A stretch of 17,291 nt of DNA, taken from contig CAZIWW010000016.1 in assembly GCA_964543275.1 (NCBI GenBank), positions 1-17,291 on the forward strand, given 5' to 3'. Of the stretch, positions 6,814-13,557 are shown piece after piece. The notes beneath the pieces are model-generated. The model was not told where the DNA came from. It made no database searches and saw only the letters and a list, made by a program, of their open reading frames with translations. Each line of letters starts with the position of its first letter. Within the stretch, counting starts at the first letter, position 1. The DNA is from CAZIWW01 sp964543275 (GTDB lineage Bacteria > Patescibacteriota > Minisyncoccia > Moranbacterales > UBA11712). A program made the position numbers and the translations under genes.

Positions 6814-7134
6814 TTATTTCAAAACCTTCAGTTTCTTATTTAAATTTTCAACCTCCTCCTCCAAAAGCCTCTGGTCATCTTCCAGTTTTTTAAGCTTTTT
6901 GTCAAGAGCATCACGATCGGCTCGAATCCTCTCCTCCTGTTTTTTAAGTCTCCTTGCTTCCAATTCCACATCCTGCTTTTGGCGCAGGATTTTTTTAAGA
7001 TCCGACTTTGTAATCACTATTTGTCGTTCTAAGCCGGCTCTTTTTTTACGAAGATCGGCCGGATCCGAACTGCCGTCTAGATTACCGTCCTCGTCTTCCG
7101 TATTTATTTCGCCGTGTTCCTCTAAAAGATCCAT
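6814..7134 (-). CDS. Small coiled-coil protein
   Basis: This is a 106-residue protein. Residues 1-27 are acidic and disordered-looking (MDLLEEHGEINTEDEDGNLDG). Residues about 30-105 form a long heptad-patterned coiled coil rich in Leu, Lys, Glu and Arg (LKKILRQKQDVELEARRLKK, then LEDDQRLLEEEVENLNKKL). There is no membrane span or signal peptide, and I cannot assign a function. It sits between mnmA (78 bases upstream) and the receiver-like gene (20 bases downstream) on the same strand and may be co-expressed with the latter as a scaffold or partner. A 30-base repeat patch ends eight bases before its ATG, replacing a normal ribosome-binding site. Confidence 0.6.
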   Translation of the reverse strand: MDLLEEHGEINTEDEDGNLDGSSDPADLRKKRAGLERQIVITKSDLKKILRQKQDVELEARRLKKQEERIRADRDALDKKLKKLEDDQRLLEEEVENLNKKLKVLK

Positions 7135-7142
7135 AGATTTAT

Positions 7143-7172
7143 AATGTCAAATGTCAAAACTCAAATGTCAAA
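7143..7172. repeat. 30-base ATGTCAAA-type repeat, copy 1
   Basis: The motif is ATGTCAAATGTCAAA followed by CTCAAATGTCAAA. It matches 29 of 30 positions with 17211-17240. Each copy ends eight bases upstream of a minus-strand ATG (7134 and 17202). On the minus strand it contains repeated TTTGACA, which resembles -35 elements, and this copy is followed by TATAAAT. Confidence 0.8.
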
Positions 7173-7212
7173 TCAAACCTAAAGCAATAATGAGAATTTT
7201 CACTATTTAGCT

Positions 7213-8352
7213 TCAAGTTTCATTTGGCATCTGGATTTTGAAATTTGGATTTTCCGTTATCATTCCTCCTCCCAACACCTCCTCGCTTTTATAAAACACC
7301 GCCGATTGCCCGGGAGTAATCGCCCGTTGCGGTTGATTGCAGATTATTTTATACTTCCCCCTCTTCTTTAATTTTATTATAGCATTAAAAGACGGCGCGC
7401 GGTAGCGAATTTTGACTTTAACTTTTTGAGGCAGTTTTAGTTCTCCCGCTAGCCAATTCGCATTTCTTATCCAAAATTCTTTTTTTAACAGCGTTGGACT
7501 TTTGACATTATTGGTTACTACAAGCTCGTTCCTCCTAATATTCTTGCTAACGACAAAATAAGGGCCGCTCCCGCCAATTTCAATTCCTTTTCTTTGGCCG
7601 ATCGTGTAAAATGGCAATCCCTTGTGTCTGCCTAGAACCCTTCCAGTCTCGTCTATAATATCCCCCGATTTTATTTTCAAGTGGCGACGCAAAAATTCCG
7701 CGATTTCTTCACCAGCCAAAAAGCAAATGTCCTGCGACTCCTCACTCTCCAAAACCGGCAAGTCAAATTTTTTTGCCAGTTGCTTAACTTCAGATTTTTT
7801 ATAATCTCCTAAAGGAAAAATAGCCTTAGCTAAATCTTTTTGGCTTAATCTATATAAAAAATATGACTGATCCTTATTTCTGTCTTTTGCTTTAAATAGT
7901 CTGTAAGCAGTTTTGGATTTTTGACTTGGGATTTGGGACTTTATTTGAAATTTGAAATTTGAAATTTGAAATTCTTTTATGCAAGCATAGTGCCCCGTCG
8001 CCACATAATCCGCCCTCGACTTTTTCAATAAATCAAGCAATACTCCAAATTTTATTTCTTTATTGCAAACAACGCACGGATTTGGCGTCAAACCTTTTTC
8101 GTAAGCGCCTAGAAAATAATCAATCACTTTCTTTTTAAACTCTCTTACGACGTTTATCTCATAAAGTGGAATGTTCAACTTTTCAGCAACCTCCTTAGCC
8201 CTTTTTAAAAATTTATTATCCCTTTTATAAAAGCGCATAAAAACTCCAGCGACTTCAAATCCCAGCTCTTTAAGCAATGCCGCCGCCACCGCCGAATCCA
8301 TCCCGCCGGAAAGAGCGATAAGAACTTTTTTTCGAAAATTATTAACCATCAT
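7213..8352 (-). CDS. mnmA: tRNA-uridine 2-sulfurtransferase MnmA
   Basis: MnmA adds the 2-thio group to the wobble uridine of tRNA-Glu, -Gln and -Lys. The 379-residue protein has the PP-loop SGGMDS (15-20), the catalytic Cys93 in TPNPCVVCN, and the second redox Cys210 in SQDICFL. Other family marks are ATGHYA (118-123), NKDQSYFLYRL (159-169) and GLPFYTIGQRKG (245-256), followed by the C-terminal beta-barrel region (about 290-365). Two segments look foreign: residues 127-148 (FQISNFKFQIKSQ and on), inserted where E. coli MnmA has a short loop, and the tail NPNFKIQMPNET (368-379). Both are encoded by A/T-rich repeats like those between genes. Two adjacent ATGs (8352 and 8349) are possible starts. 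No iscS-like sulfur donor is in view. Confidence 0.95.
   Translation of the reverse strand: MMVNNFRKKVLIALSGGMDSAVAAALLKELGFEVAGVFMRFYKRDNKFLKRAKEVAEKLNIPLYEINVVREFKKKVIDYFLGAYEKGLTPNPCVVCNKEIKFGVLLDLLKKSRADYVATGHYACIKEFQISNFKFQIKSQIPSQKSKTAYRLFKAKDRNKDQSYFLYRLSQKDLAKAIFPLGDYKKSEVKQLAKKFDLPVLESEESQDICFLAGEEIAEFLRRHLKIKSGDIIDETGRVLGRHKGLPFYTIGQRKGIEIGGSGPYFVVSKNIRRNELVVTNNVKSPTLLKKEFWIRNANWLAGELKLPQKVKVKIRYRAPSFNAIIKLKKRGKYKIICNQPQRAITPGQSAVFYKSEEVLGGGMITENPNFKIQMPNET
7943..7970. repeat. Four tandem ATTTGAA heptamers inside mnmA
   Basis: ATTTGAA is repeated four times without interruption, followed by ATTC. It lies in the coding region for the extra loop of MnmA (residues 127-148). The length is not a multiple of three per unit, so gain or loss of one heptamer would shift the frame. 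Confidence 0.9.
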
Positions 8353-8365
8353 AATTAATTACAAA

Positions 8366-8527
8366 CTAGCACCCCCGCCAAAATTCATCAACATAAAAAG
8401 CGGCCAATTCCCAACCGCTCTTTATTGTTCTTTTATAAAAATCTTCTACAAAATTATAAAATCTTCCATAAAAAATTTCCTCATTTTTATTGCGACCGCA
8501 TAAAAAATAAAGAAATTTTTGATACTG
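8366..8527 (-). pseudogene. Start-less 53-codon open frame, possible gene remnant
   Basis: This frame is open from a TGA at 8530-8528 to a TAG at 8368-8366 and contains no ATG, GTG or TTG start. It reads protein-like near its end (FYNFVEDFYKRTIKSGWEL, then AAFYVDEFW). It overlaps the terminator-like hairpin at 8399-8419. It may be debris of a former gene, or a hairpin-containing spacer that happens to be open. Confidence 0.2.
8395..8419 (-). terminator. Intrinsic terminator upstream of mnmA
   Basis: Stem AGCGG (8399-8403) and CCGCT (8415-8419). On the minus strand the stem is followed immediately by TTTTT (8399-8395, partly within the stem), then ATG. It would end transcripts of the VirD4-like operon about 45 bases before mnmA. 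A plus-strand tail CTTTATTGTTCTTTT also exists, so it could act in both directions. Confidence 0.55.
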
Positions 8528-8547
8528 TCATCTTGGCTATGCTGAAA

Positions 8548-8685
8548 CTACTCCGTCTTATCTAAATCATACCCATTTGCCCTATCTAAATTATACCCGA
8601 CCAATTTCATCACTTTATTCACCAGATTCACCAGATCTTCCTTCTCGCCTTTCTTGGGAAAATAGCGCGAACTTTTGTCAAACAT
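8548..8685 (-). CDS. Possible 45-residue ORF or gene fragment
   Basis: An ATG at 8685 opens 45 codons ending TAG at 8550-8548. The peptide is hydrophilic, with a helical middle (KEDLVNLVNKVMKLVG) and an eight-residue imperfect repeat, GYNLDRAN then GYDLDKTE, from a 24-base DNA repeat. It overlaps the end of the 57-codon ORF in another frame, which suggests that the two may be pieces of one frameshifted gene. No Shine-Dalgarno sequence is present. Confidence 0.3.
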   Translation of the reverse strand: MFDKSSRYFPKKGEKEDLVNLVNKVMKLVGYNLDRANGYDLDKTE

Positions 8686-8801
8686 TTAATAATTTGTAAA
8701 TTGGAACCTAGCATAGCCCGTACTTTATTATTATCTCTAATATCCTTCCTTTCATTAGCGGTCTTATCAGCAACAAGTTTACAGAATGCACACTCACTCA
8801 T
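8628..8801 (-). CDS. Possible 57-residue ORF with CxxC, coupled to the VirD4-like gene
   Basis: The ATG at 8801 follows the TAG of the ATPase gene by two bases, so ribosomes could re-initiate. The 57-residue product begins MSECAFCKLVADKTANER, reminiscent of the start of HIT-family proteins (usually xxCIFCKI), but the histidine triad is absent, and after residue 36 the sequence becomes basic and unlike that family. It may be a truncated HIT remnant whose downstream part shifts into the 8685-8548 frame, or a short unrelated protein. Confidence 0.35.
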   Translation of the reverse strand: MSECAFCKLVADKTANERKDIRDNNKVRAMLGSNLQIIKCLTKVRAIFPRKARRKIW

Positions 8802-8803
8802 AT

Positions 8804-10516
8804 CTACTTTCTTTCCCTTAAACTCTCACGAATCAAACTTCTGACTCCTTCCAAATCGACACTTTTTTTACTTTTTTTTCTTATTTCTTTGAAAGGCTTG
8901 GGATTTATCCTTAACGCTTCGTTAAGAGAAATTTCCCTAGATCCTTCGCTTTTAACGTCGCGGGTTCCGGCTTTCTTGCCTGAAATTTTTTGCCGCTGCT
9001 GCTGACTTCTAGCTAATTGACGCTGGTAATCTTTTAGACAATCCTTGCAGAAAGTCGGCCGTTTGCCGTCCGGTTTAAATGGAACTTCAATTTCCGCGCC
9101 GCAGTTGTCACACTTTGCTGGATACATCCTTCTTTCTGTTTCACCCATCCCTTCTCTACCAACTCTTTTTGCCTCACTCTTTCCCGCTACCTCCCCGCTG
9201 ATCCTCTTATCTTTTACGGTCGCAGCTTCCGCGCCGCTTGGAACCATCCCGCTCCAGCGGGCAATCTTATTCTCAACCACTTCCCTTTTAGTTCCGTAGC
9301 GCTCACGGGTTATTCTGACAACTTTTTCGGCATTGGCTTCCGTTTTAGACAAATCTATTTGAGGCAAAGTAGTCGCGCTAAAAGCGTTTCCAGCAATCCC
9401 GTCAATCATCAGCTTTACATATATGTTGTAATTTGGCAGATTTACTAAGTCTTGCGCCATAAACACAGGCTCAAACTCCTTCTCTAAAAATTCCGCATCC
9501 GCCGCTCCCACTCTAAACAATACCAATGTCCCAACATTGCCGAAGACAGCATCTCTCACTTTCTCGTCCATTTGTTCTATGTATTGGTGAGCCAATATTA
9601 AGTCAAGTTTATATTTGCGCGCCTCCGACAAAATTCCAGCGAAAGATTCCGTAGCAAAATTCTGAAATTCGTCAACATACAAGTAGAAGTCTTTTCTCTC
9701 GCTTTCCGGAACATCTACCCGGGCCATAGCCGCCAGCTGGACCTTGGTAATCATCATAGCTCCCAAAAGAGCGCTGTTATCTTCTCCGATTCTGCCTTTA
9801 GCCAAATTCATTATGAGAATCTTTTCATTGTCCATAATTTCCCTAATATTAAAAGCCGATTTGGTCTGCCCGACAATATTTCGAATTAAAGAGCTTGACA
9901 AGAATTGGCCAACCTTATTTTGAATCGGAGCGATAGCGTCGGCCATCAAACGATCGTGGTATTTAGTAAACTCATCTACCCAAAAAGAGCGCACCACCGG
10001 GTCAGTCATTTTTTCCACAACCCTGGTGCGATAATTTTTATCAACCAGCATTCTGGTTACGCCCAAAAGAGTACTGCCCGGATATTCCAATAAGGCCAGA
10101 ATAGCGTTTCGCAAAAGATATTCCAGCCGCGGCCCCCAAGAATCAGCCCAGATTTTTTTAAAGACTCCCACTAAACCGGAAGCAACCAAGTGACGATACT
10201 CCGGCTCAACCTTCTCCATTACATTAAGCGCAATGGGATATTCCTGATCGGCCGGGTTAAAGTAAATCACATCGTTGATGCGACTGGACGGAATCGCCTT
10301 TAAGACTGTTTCGGCAAACTCGCCGTGCGGATCAACAATAGCTACTCCTTTGCCGTTTCGAATATCCTGAATAGCCATATTCTGAATCATAGTCGTTTTT
10401 CCCGACCCGGTTTTTCCAATAACGTAAAAGTGCCGGCGACGATCGTCGCGCTTAATGCCAAACTCCCGCTCGCGCCCCCGGAAATTAGTTTTAGCGAAAT
10501 AAACTATTTCGTTCAT
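8804..10516 (-). CDS. VirD4/TraG-type (HerA-FtsK superfamily) ATPase with C-terminal zinc ribbon
   Basis: This 570-residue DNA-pumping-type ATPase has Walker A GKTGSGKTT (34-42), a following IVDPHGEF (60-67) typical of VirD4/TraG and HerA relatives, Walker B YLYVDEF (278-284) and an AHQ motif (309-311). The region 100-270 is the helical insertion. Residues 469-493 form a zinc ribbon, CDNC...CKDC, separated by 17 residues, and a basic, disordered tail follows. Unlike classical VirD4 it has no N-terminal membrane span; the upstream gene encodes a membrane protein that may supply the anchor. I chose the ATG at 10516 because GGAG lies six bases upstream; a TTG at 10531 would add five residues. 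No relaxase or other type IV secretion genes are in the window, so conjugation cannot be claimed. Confidence 0.85.
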   Translation of the reverse strand: MNEIVYFAKTNFRGREREFGIKRDDRRRHFYVIGKTGSGKTTMIQNMAIQDIRNGKGVAIVDPHGEFAETVLKAIPSSRINDVIYFNPADQEYPIALNVMEKVEPEYRHLVASGLVGVFKKIWADSWGPRLEYLLRNAILALLEYPGSTLLGVTRMLVDKNYRTRVVEKMTDPVVRSFWVDEFTKYHDRLMADAIAPIQNKVGQFLSSSLIRNIVGQTKSAFNIREIMDNEKILIMNLAKGRIGEDNSALLGAMMITKVQLAAMARVDVPESERKDFYLYVDEFQNFATESFAGILSEARKYKLDLILAHQYIEQMDEKVRDAVFGNVGTLVLFRVGAADAEFLEKEFEPVFMAQDLVNLPNYNIYVKLMIDGIAGNAFSATTLPQIDLSKTEANAEKVVRITRERYGTKREVVENKIARWSGMVPSGAEAATVKDKRISGEVAGKSEAKRVGREGMGETERRMYPAKCDNCGAEIEVPFKPDGKRPTFCKDCLKDYQRQLARSQQQRQKISGKKAGTRDVKSEGSREISLNEALRINPKPFKEIRKKSKKSVDLEGVRSLIRESLRERK

Positions 10517-10587
10517 GATTTTCTCCGCCAATTACGAATTCCATGCAAATATATGAATGCGGTTAAACGATTCTAACGCCAAATGCC

Positions 10588-10700
10588 AAATTTCTAATTT
10601 CTAACTAAACCCTAATGGCCAATGACTAAATAAATCTTAAACGTTAGAAATTTTGTCATTGGATATTTGTCAGAAATTAGAAATTCGACATTAGAAATTT
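10588..10700. repeat. Nested inverted repeats between membrane-partner and ATPase genes
   Basis: CCAATGAC (10619-10626) pairs with GTCATTGG (10655-10662). Outside it, TTCTAATTTCT (within 10591-10602) is mirrored by AGAAATTAGAA (10672-10682), and TTAGAAATTT occurs again at 10691-10700. The RNA could form a long two-part hairpin. It belongs to the same A/T-rich repeat style as other junctions here. No clear T-run marks a terminator. Confidence 0.5.
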
Positions 10701-10752
10701 GAGTAATCCGATAAAAGTCAGCCAAACCTTAAATTATCCATCAACTATCTTT

Positions 10753-12024
10753 TTACTCTATAGGGAGATTAATAGGCGGTCCGCCTTTCTTGGCTTCCAC
10801 TCTAGCTATCGACGGAGAAACAACCGAAATATCCGGCATATGGTAAATGGTGGCCAGCTCTTCAGAATTGAGATACATATTAGGACCATCATTGTCCCTA
10901 TCCAGATAGCGGTTGAATATTTTCCTCTGCGCCCAGCGCTGTCGCATGTCAGCCAAAAAATATCCGGCAAAAGTCTTAGTTTTAGCGTCTTGGAGCAAGG
11001 AATTTAGATTAGCGTCGTTAAGCTGAAAGATGGCTCCAGCCACCCCATAGAAATAACCTTTGTCAAATACGTCTCTTTCGCCCAGATAGAGAAGACGAAG
11101 CTTAGTTAGGCAAGCTTTTTTGTCTAAACTTTCTTCCACCACTTTAAGCACTTCTTGTTCAACCGGAGTAAGCGTCCAAAGCAGAGGCTTTTCTTCTTTT
11201 TTCTCTTCTTTAGAAGGTTCAACCGGTCCCCAAAGGCTCCTAACAGAGTCTTTAACAATATCGTAGATTTCAGTGAAAAACCTAACTATAGCCAATTTCT
11301 CTTTTTTTGCCTCCCTCTTGGCCAGTTTATCAGCAACCTTCTTCACCTTATCAGACCATTCAGAATCAGCCACTGGCACGGCCAACATTTGAAACCAAAT
11401 TTGGTGTCCCGGGGGAAGAGCGGCGATGATATCCGCTATGGTGCCTATGGGATCAATCATCCCTTTGGTCACGTCCTCTTGAAAATATTTATAAGTTCTA
11501 ATGGGATAAGCGTCGTCTTTGGCAAACTTATAGTCCGTGCCCCATAAATTCCATTCGGCGTTCGGAATATTGCGCGGAACTTTTTGAGTATAGTCCTCCG
11601 CCTCCACAATTTCAGCTTCGGGGTACTGGGCGTAAATCAAGGCCTCCGTAAAATTGCGAAGTTTTTTCTGGCAGCGGACATAAAAATGCATCTCGCCATT
11701 GATTCCTAGAATCTCAAAGCTAAACATGGCCTGATACTGCTTACCCTGAATATAATACTCAATGTGATTTGGAGTGGACCAGCAACCATGCAGTCCGGCA
11801 AAAACCTGTTCCATTATCCTGGGACTTTTCTCGATATTCCGCGGAGGCTTAATCTCCAACAGCACGTACTCAATAGAACTTAAATACCGATTTAGGGCAT
11901 ACTTCAGCCAAAGCACCCTAAAAGCAGCCGCCAAAATAATAGGGCACAAAAACCACCAAGTTGCCAAAAACAACTTCCAGATTAGACTATAAAACTGAAC
12001 GAAGGGACTAAAAAAGTCTGCCAT
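10753..12024 (-). CDS. Membrane-anchored protein paired with the VirD4-like ATPase
   Basis: This 423-residue protein has one N-terminal membrane span (about 14-36, IWKLFLATWWFLCPIILAA) and a large soluble part, probably cytoplasmic because basic residues follow the span (RVLWLKYALNR). Residues 75-185 contain a conserved-looking beta-rich core (GLHGCWSTPNHIEYYIQGKQ, then YVRCQKKLRNFTEALIYAQY). A charged linker (about 225-275) precedes a C-terminal helical domain with a LYLGERDVF segment. I recall proteins like this next to VirD4/HerA-type ATPases in CPR and archaeal genomes, annotated as hypothetical or as a domain of unknown function. It probably anchors or feeds the ATPase encoded 236 bases downstream. 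No Shine-Dalgarno sequence precedes the ATG. Confidence 0.7.
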   Translation of the reverse strand: MADFFSPFVQFYSLIWKLFLATWWFLCPIILAAAFRVLWLKYALNRYLSSIEYVLLEIKPPRNIEKSPRIMEQVFAGLHGCWSTPNHIEYYIQGKQYQAMFSFEILGINGEMHFYVRCQKKLRNFTEALIYAQYPEAEIVEAEDYTQKVPRNIPNAEWNLWGTDYKFAKDDAYPIRTYKYFQEDVTKGMIDPIGTIADIIAALPPGHQIWFQMLAVPVADSEWSDKVKKVADKLAKREAKKEKLAIVRFFTEIYDIVKDSVRSLWGPVEPSKEEKKEEKPLLWTLTPVEQEVLKVVEESLDKKACLTKLRLLYLGERDVFDKGYFYGVAGAIFQLNDANLNSLLQDAKTKTFAGYFLADMRQRWAQRKIFNRYLDRDNDGPNMYLNSEELATIYHMPDISVVSPSIARVEAKKGGPPINLPIE

Positions 12025-12095
12025 TACAATTTTATATTTATTTTACAAAAAATTATATGGAAGTTATATAAATTACGATTATAAAAACAGGTAGA

Positions 12096-13235
12096 TCACT
12101 TTTCTTTTATTTTATAACCATTACCAACTTTCTTAAAAAGCTTCTTGTCGGAAAGATTAACCATTATAGTCGCTTTCTTAACTTTTCTCTTTTTCAAAAG
12201 TTCGCTAATAATTTTATTCTTTTGAAGAAAACCACCGGCTTGTTTAACCACTGACGCAATAACATCCTTAACAGTTCCCTCTTCATAACCCCAGTCGCGA
12301 AGAGCGTAAATGCCTCGTCCCACCAAAACAAAATTTTTATCTCTAATCAATTCATTGTGGACCGTTTGAGGATGAACTTTCTTGGAACTTAAGCCATAGC
12401 TTTTAATTAGCCGAGAAACTTCCCGAAAATGGAGCGGTTTTTTTTCTTTTAAGAAAACCAGCATGGCTTTTTCTCTAACTCCGCGCGGACGAATCAAAGG
12501 CCAACGAGCTTTACCCCAGCTCCCAAAAACATTTCTTCCGAATTTTTTGGAAACATCCAAGAAATTCAAAGCTTGATCGGTATTACAGTCAGGATATTTT
12601 TCAAACAAATTCAAGGACTCAAACATTTTTTTAACCTCATCCGAGGAGTAAAGCTTTTTGGAGCCATTGAATAAATCCTCCATTTTGACCAAAACCTCTC
12701 TAAAATATTTACGGTTAAAATCCTTGCCGATAAAACAATCTTCCAATTCTCTGTTGCCTTTAATTCTCGCCAGGCCGGCTACCGCCAAAATCACTTCCAG
12801 CATTCGCCCCTCCTCAATGGAAAAATTATTCTTACTGAAGTATTCGCTGAAAACTTCTTTCAATAAAACCTCCGCTCTAACAATTCCGCCTTTTTCGCGG
12901 ACTGTTTTACCGACTAATTCCAGTAATTCTTCGGTTTCGGAAGTTTTTTTAATCTTCTTAAGGAAATTCACCGCGTCAGCTTCAATCTGCCGAACTCTCT
13001 CGCGGGTAATATCCAAGCTTCTTCCAATAGCTTCCAACGTCTGCGGCTTTCTTCCGCCAACACCAAACCGGCTCAAGACAATCAGTTTTTGCTTAGTTCC
13101 TAAAAACCGCATTAAATCAGAAATAATCGATTTAATATCTATTCCGCTGACCGGAATTTTCCTAGTCAAAGCTGAACTGCCGCCGGCTTCGCTGGATCTG
13201 ACATAATTAGACAATTTTACTTTGTAGGCTTGCAT
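12096..13235 (-). CDS. Sigma-region-4-like plus HARE-HTH regulator
   Basis: This 379-residue putative transcription factor is built from helix-turn-helix modules. Residues 48-96 match sigma-70 region 4, with the 4.2 helix-turn-helix TLEAIGRSLDITRERVRQIE (66-85) nearly textbook. There is no region 2 or 3, so it cannot melt a promoter like a normal sigma factor. Residues 255-318 match a HARE-HTH domain (KAMLVFLKEKKPLHFREVSR, ending with the GRGIYALRDWGY wing), the fold at the N-terminus of the Firmicutes RNA-polymerase delta subunit. Residues 320-375 may be another winged helix. It probably contacts DNA, and perhaps polymerase, as an accessory factor. It is preceded by a strong promoter and a structured 130-base leader (13236-13401) and ends 72 bases before the membrane-partner gene, so the two may share a transcript. 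Confidence 0.75.
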   Translation of the reverse strand: MQAYKVKLSNYVRSSEAGGSSALTRKIPVSGIDIKSIISDLMRFLGTKQKLIVLSRFGVGGRKPQTLEAIGRSLDITRERVRQIEADAVNFLKKIKKTSETEELLELVGKTVREKGGIVRAEVLLKEVFSEYFSKNNFSIEEGRMLEVILAVAGLARIKGNRELEDCFIGKDFNRKYFREVLVKMEDLFNGSKKLYSSDEVKKMFESLNLFEKYPDCNTDQALNFLDVSKKFGRNVFGSWGKARWPLIRPRGVREKAMLVFLKEKKPLHFREVSRLIKSYGLSSKKVHPQTVHNELIRDKNFVLVGRGIYALRDWGYEEGTVKDVIASVVKQAGGFLQKNKIISELLKKRKVKKATIMVNLSDKKLFKKVGNGYKIKEK

Positions 13236-13371
13236 ATAAATTTCTAATCAAGCTTACTCCTAACTAAACCTGATTTTTGCTTTAATCAAAACAAAAAACG
13301 AACAATAAAATTAAAAGCTAGCGCCGAAAAAAAATACAGTCGGCAAACAGCTCGCTTTTCCTAGGTGTTGA
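13236..13371 (-). other. Structured leader (possible attenuator or small RNA) of the sigma-4/HARE gene
   Basis: The RNA from about 13366 begins ACACCTAGG and folds into an imperfect hairpin: AAAAGC pairs with GCTTTT, AGC with GCT, and GCCGA with TCGGC around a U-rich apical loop (about 13312-13360). A long U-rich run (TTTTAATTTTATTGTTC and TTTTTTG) follows, so transcription could stop here to give a roughly 80-100-base RNA. Further on, AGGAG (13261-13257) precedes a TTG opening a 14-codon ORF that overlaps the gene start out of frame. No known riboswitch or tRNA is recognised. Confidence 0.4.
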
Positions 13372-13401
13372 ACCATAACATACTTACTCCAATTATGTCA
13401 A
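13372..13401 (-). promoter_or_regulatory. Strong promoter about 135 bases upstream of the sigma-4/HARE gene
   Basis: Minus strand: consensus TTGACA (13401-13396), an 18-base spacer, and TATGGT (13377-13372), preceded by TG one base away (TGT, 13380-13378), an extended -10. Transcription would start near 13366. Confidence 0.65.
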
Positions 13402-13557
13402 TCTTCAACGTGAGAATTCTAAAGCTTTACCGTTTCATCGGTCTTTTTTTTACACCCTTCCGTTTTTCAAAGAACACCATTTCAATTTATGATTTATGAA
13501 TATGAATAATCAAAAGCGGTGATAAGCTAAACATTCTTAATTCTTAAATCGTAAATC
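13402..13557. other. Spacer between secF and the next promoter
   Basis: No ORF of note is present. It contains A/T-rich repeats of the type ATTTAAGATTTACGATTTAAG directly after the secF stop (minus strand) and a short stem ACCG/CGGT near 13429-13442 next to a run of eight A (minus). I see no convincing terminator. Confidence 0.4.

Larger units (their letters stand above)
8353..8803. other. 450-base stretch between the VirD4-like ATPase and mnmA
   Basis: There is no intact recognisable gene. It contains three short minus-strand open frames in different phases (8801-8628, 8685-8548, 8527-8366), an imperfect palindrome TTTTTATTGCG (8484-8494) / CGCATAAAAA (8497-8506) that resembles the ATGCGATCGCAT core seen near 2600 and 3312, and the terminator at 8395-8419. 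I see no convincing mnmA promoter; TATAAT occurs at 8594-8589 (minus) without a matching -35. Confidence 0.5.

Noticed and set aside
8804..12024. Conjugative element or integrated plasmid
   Set aside because: Only a VirD4-like ATPase and a membrane partner are present; no relaxase, integrase, attachment repeats or other transfer genes are visible.
13355..13380. tRNA-like T-arm (GGTTCAACACC) on the minus strand
   Set aside because: The flanking bases do not form a T stem, and there is no acceptor or anticodon arm around it.
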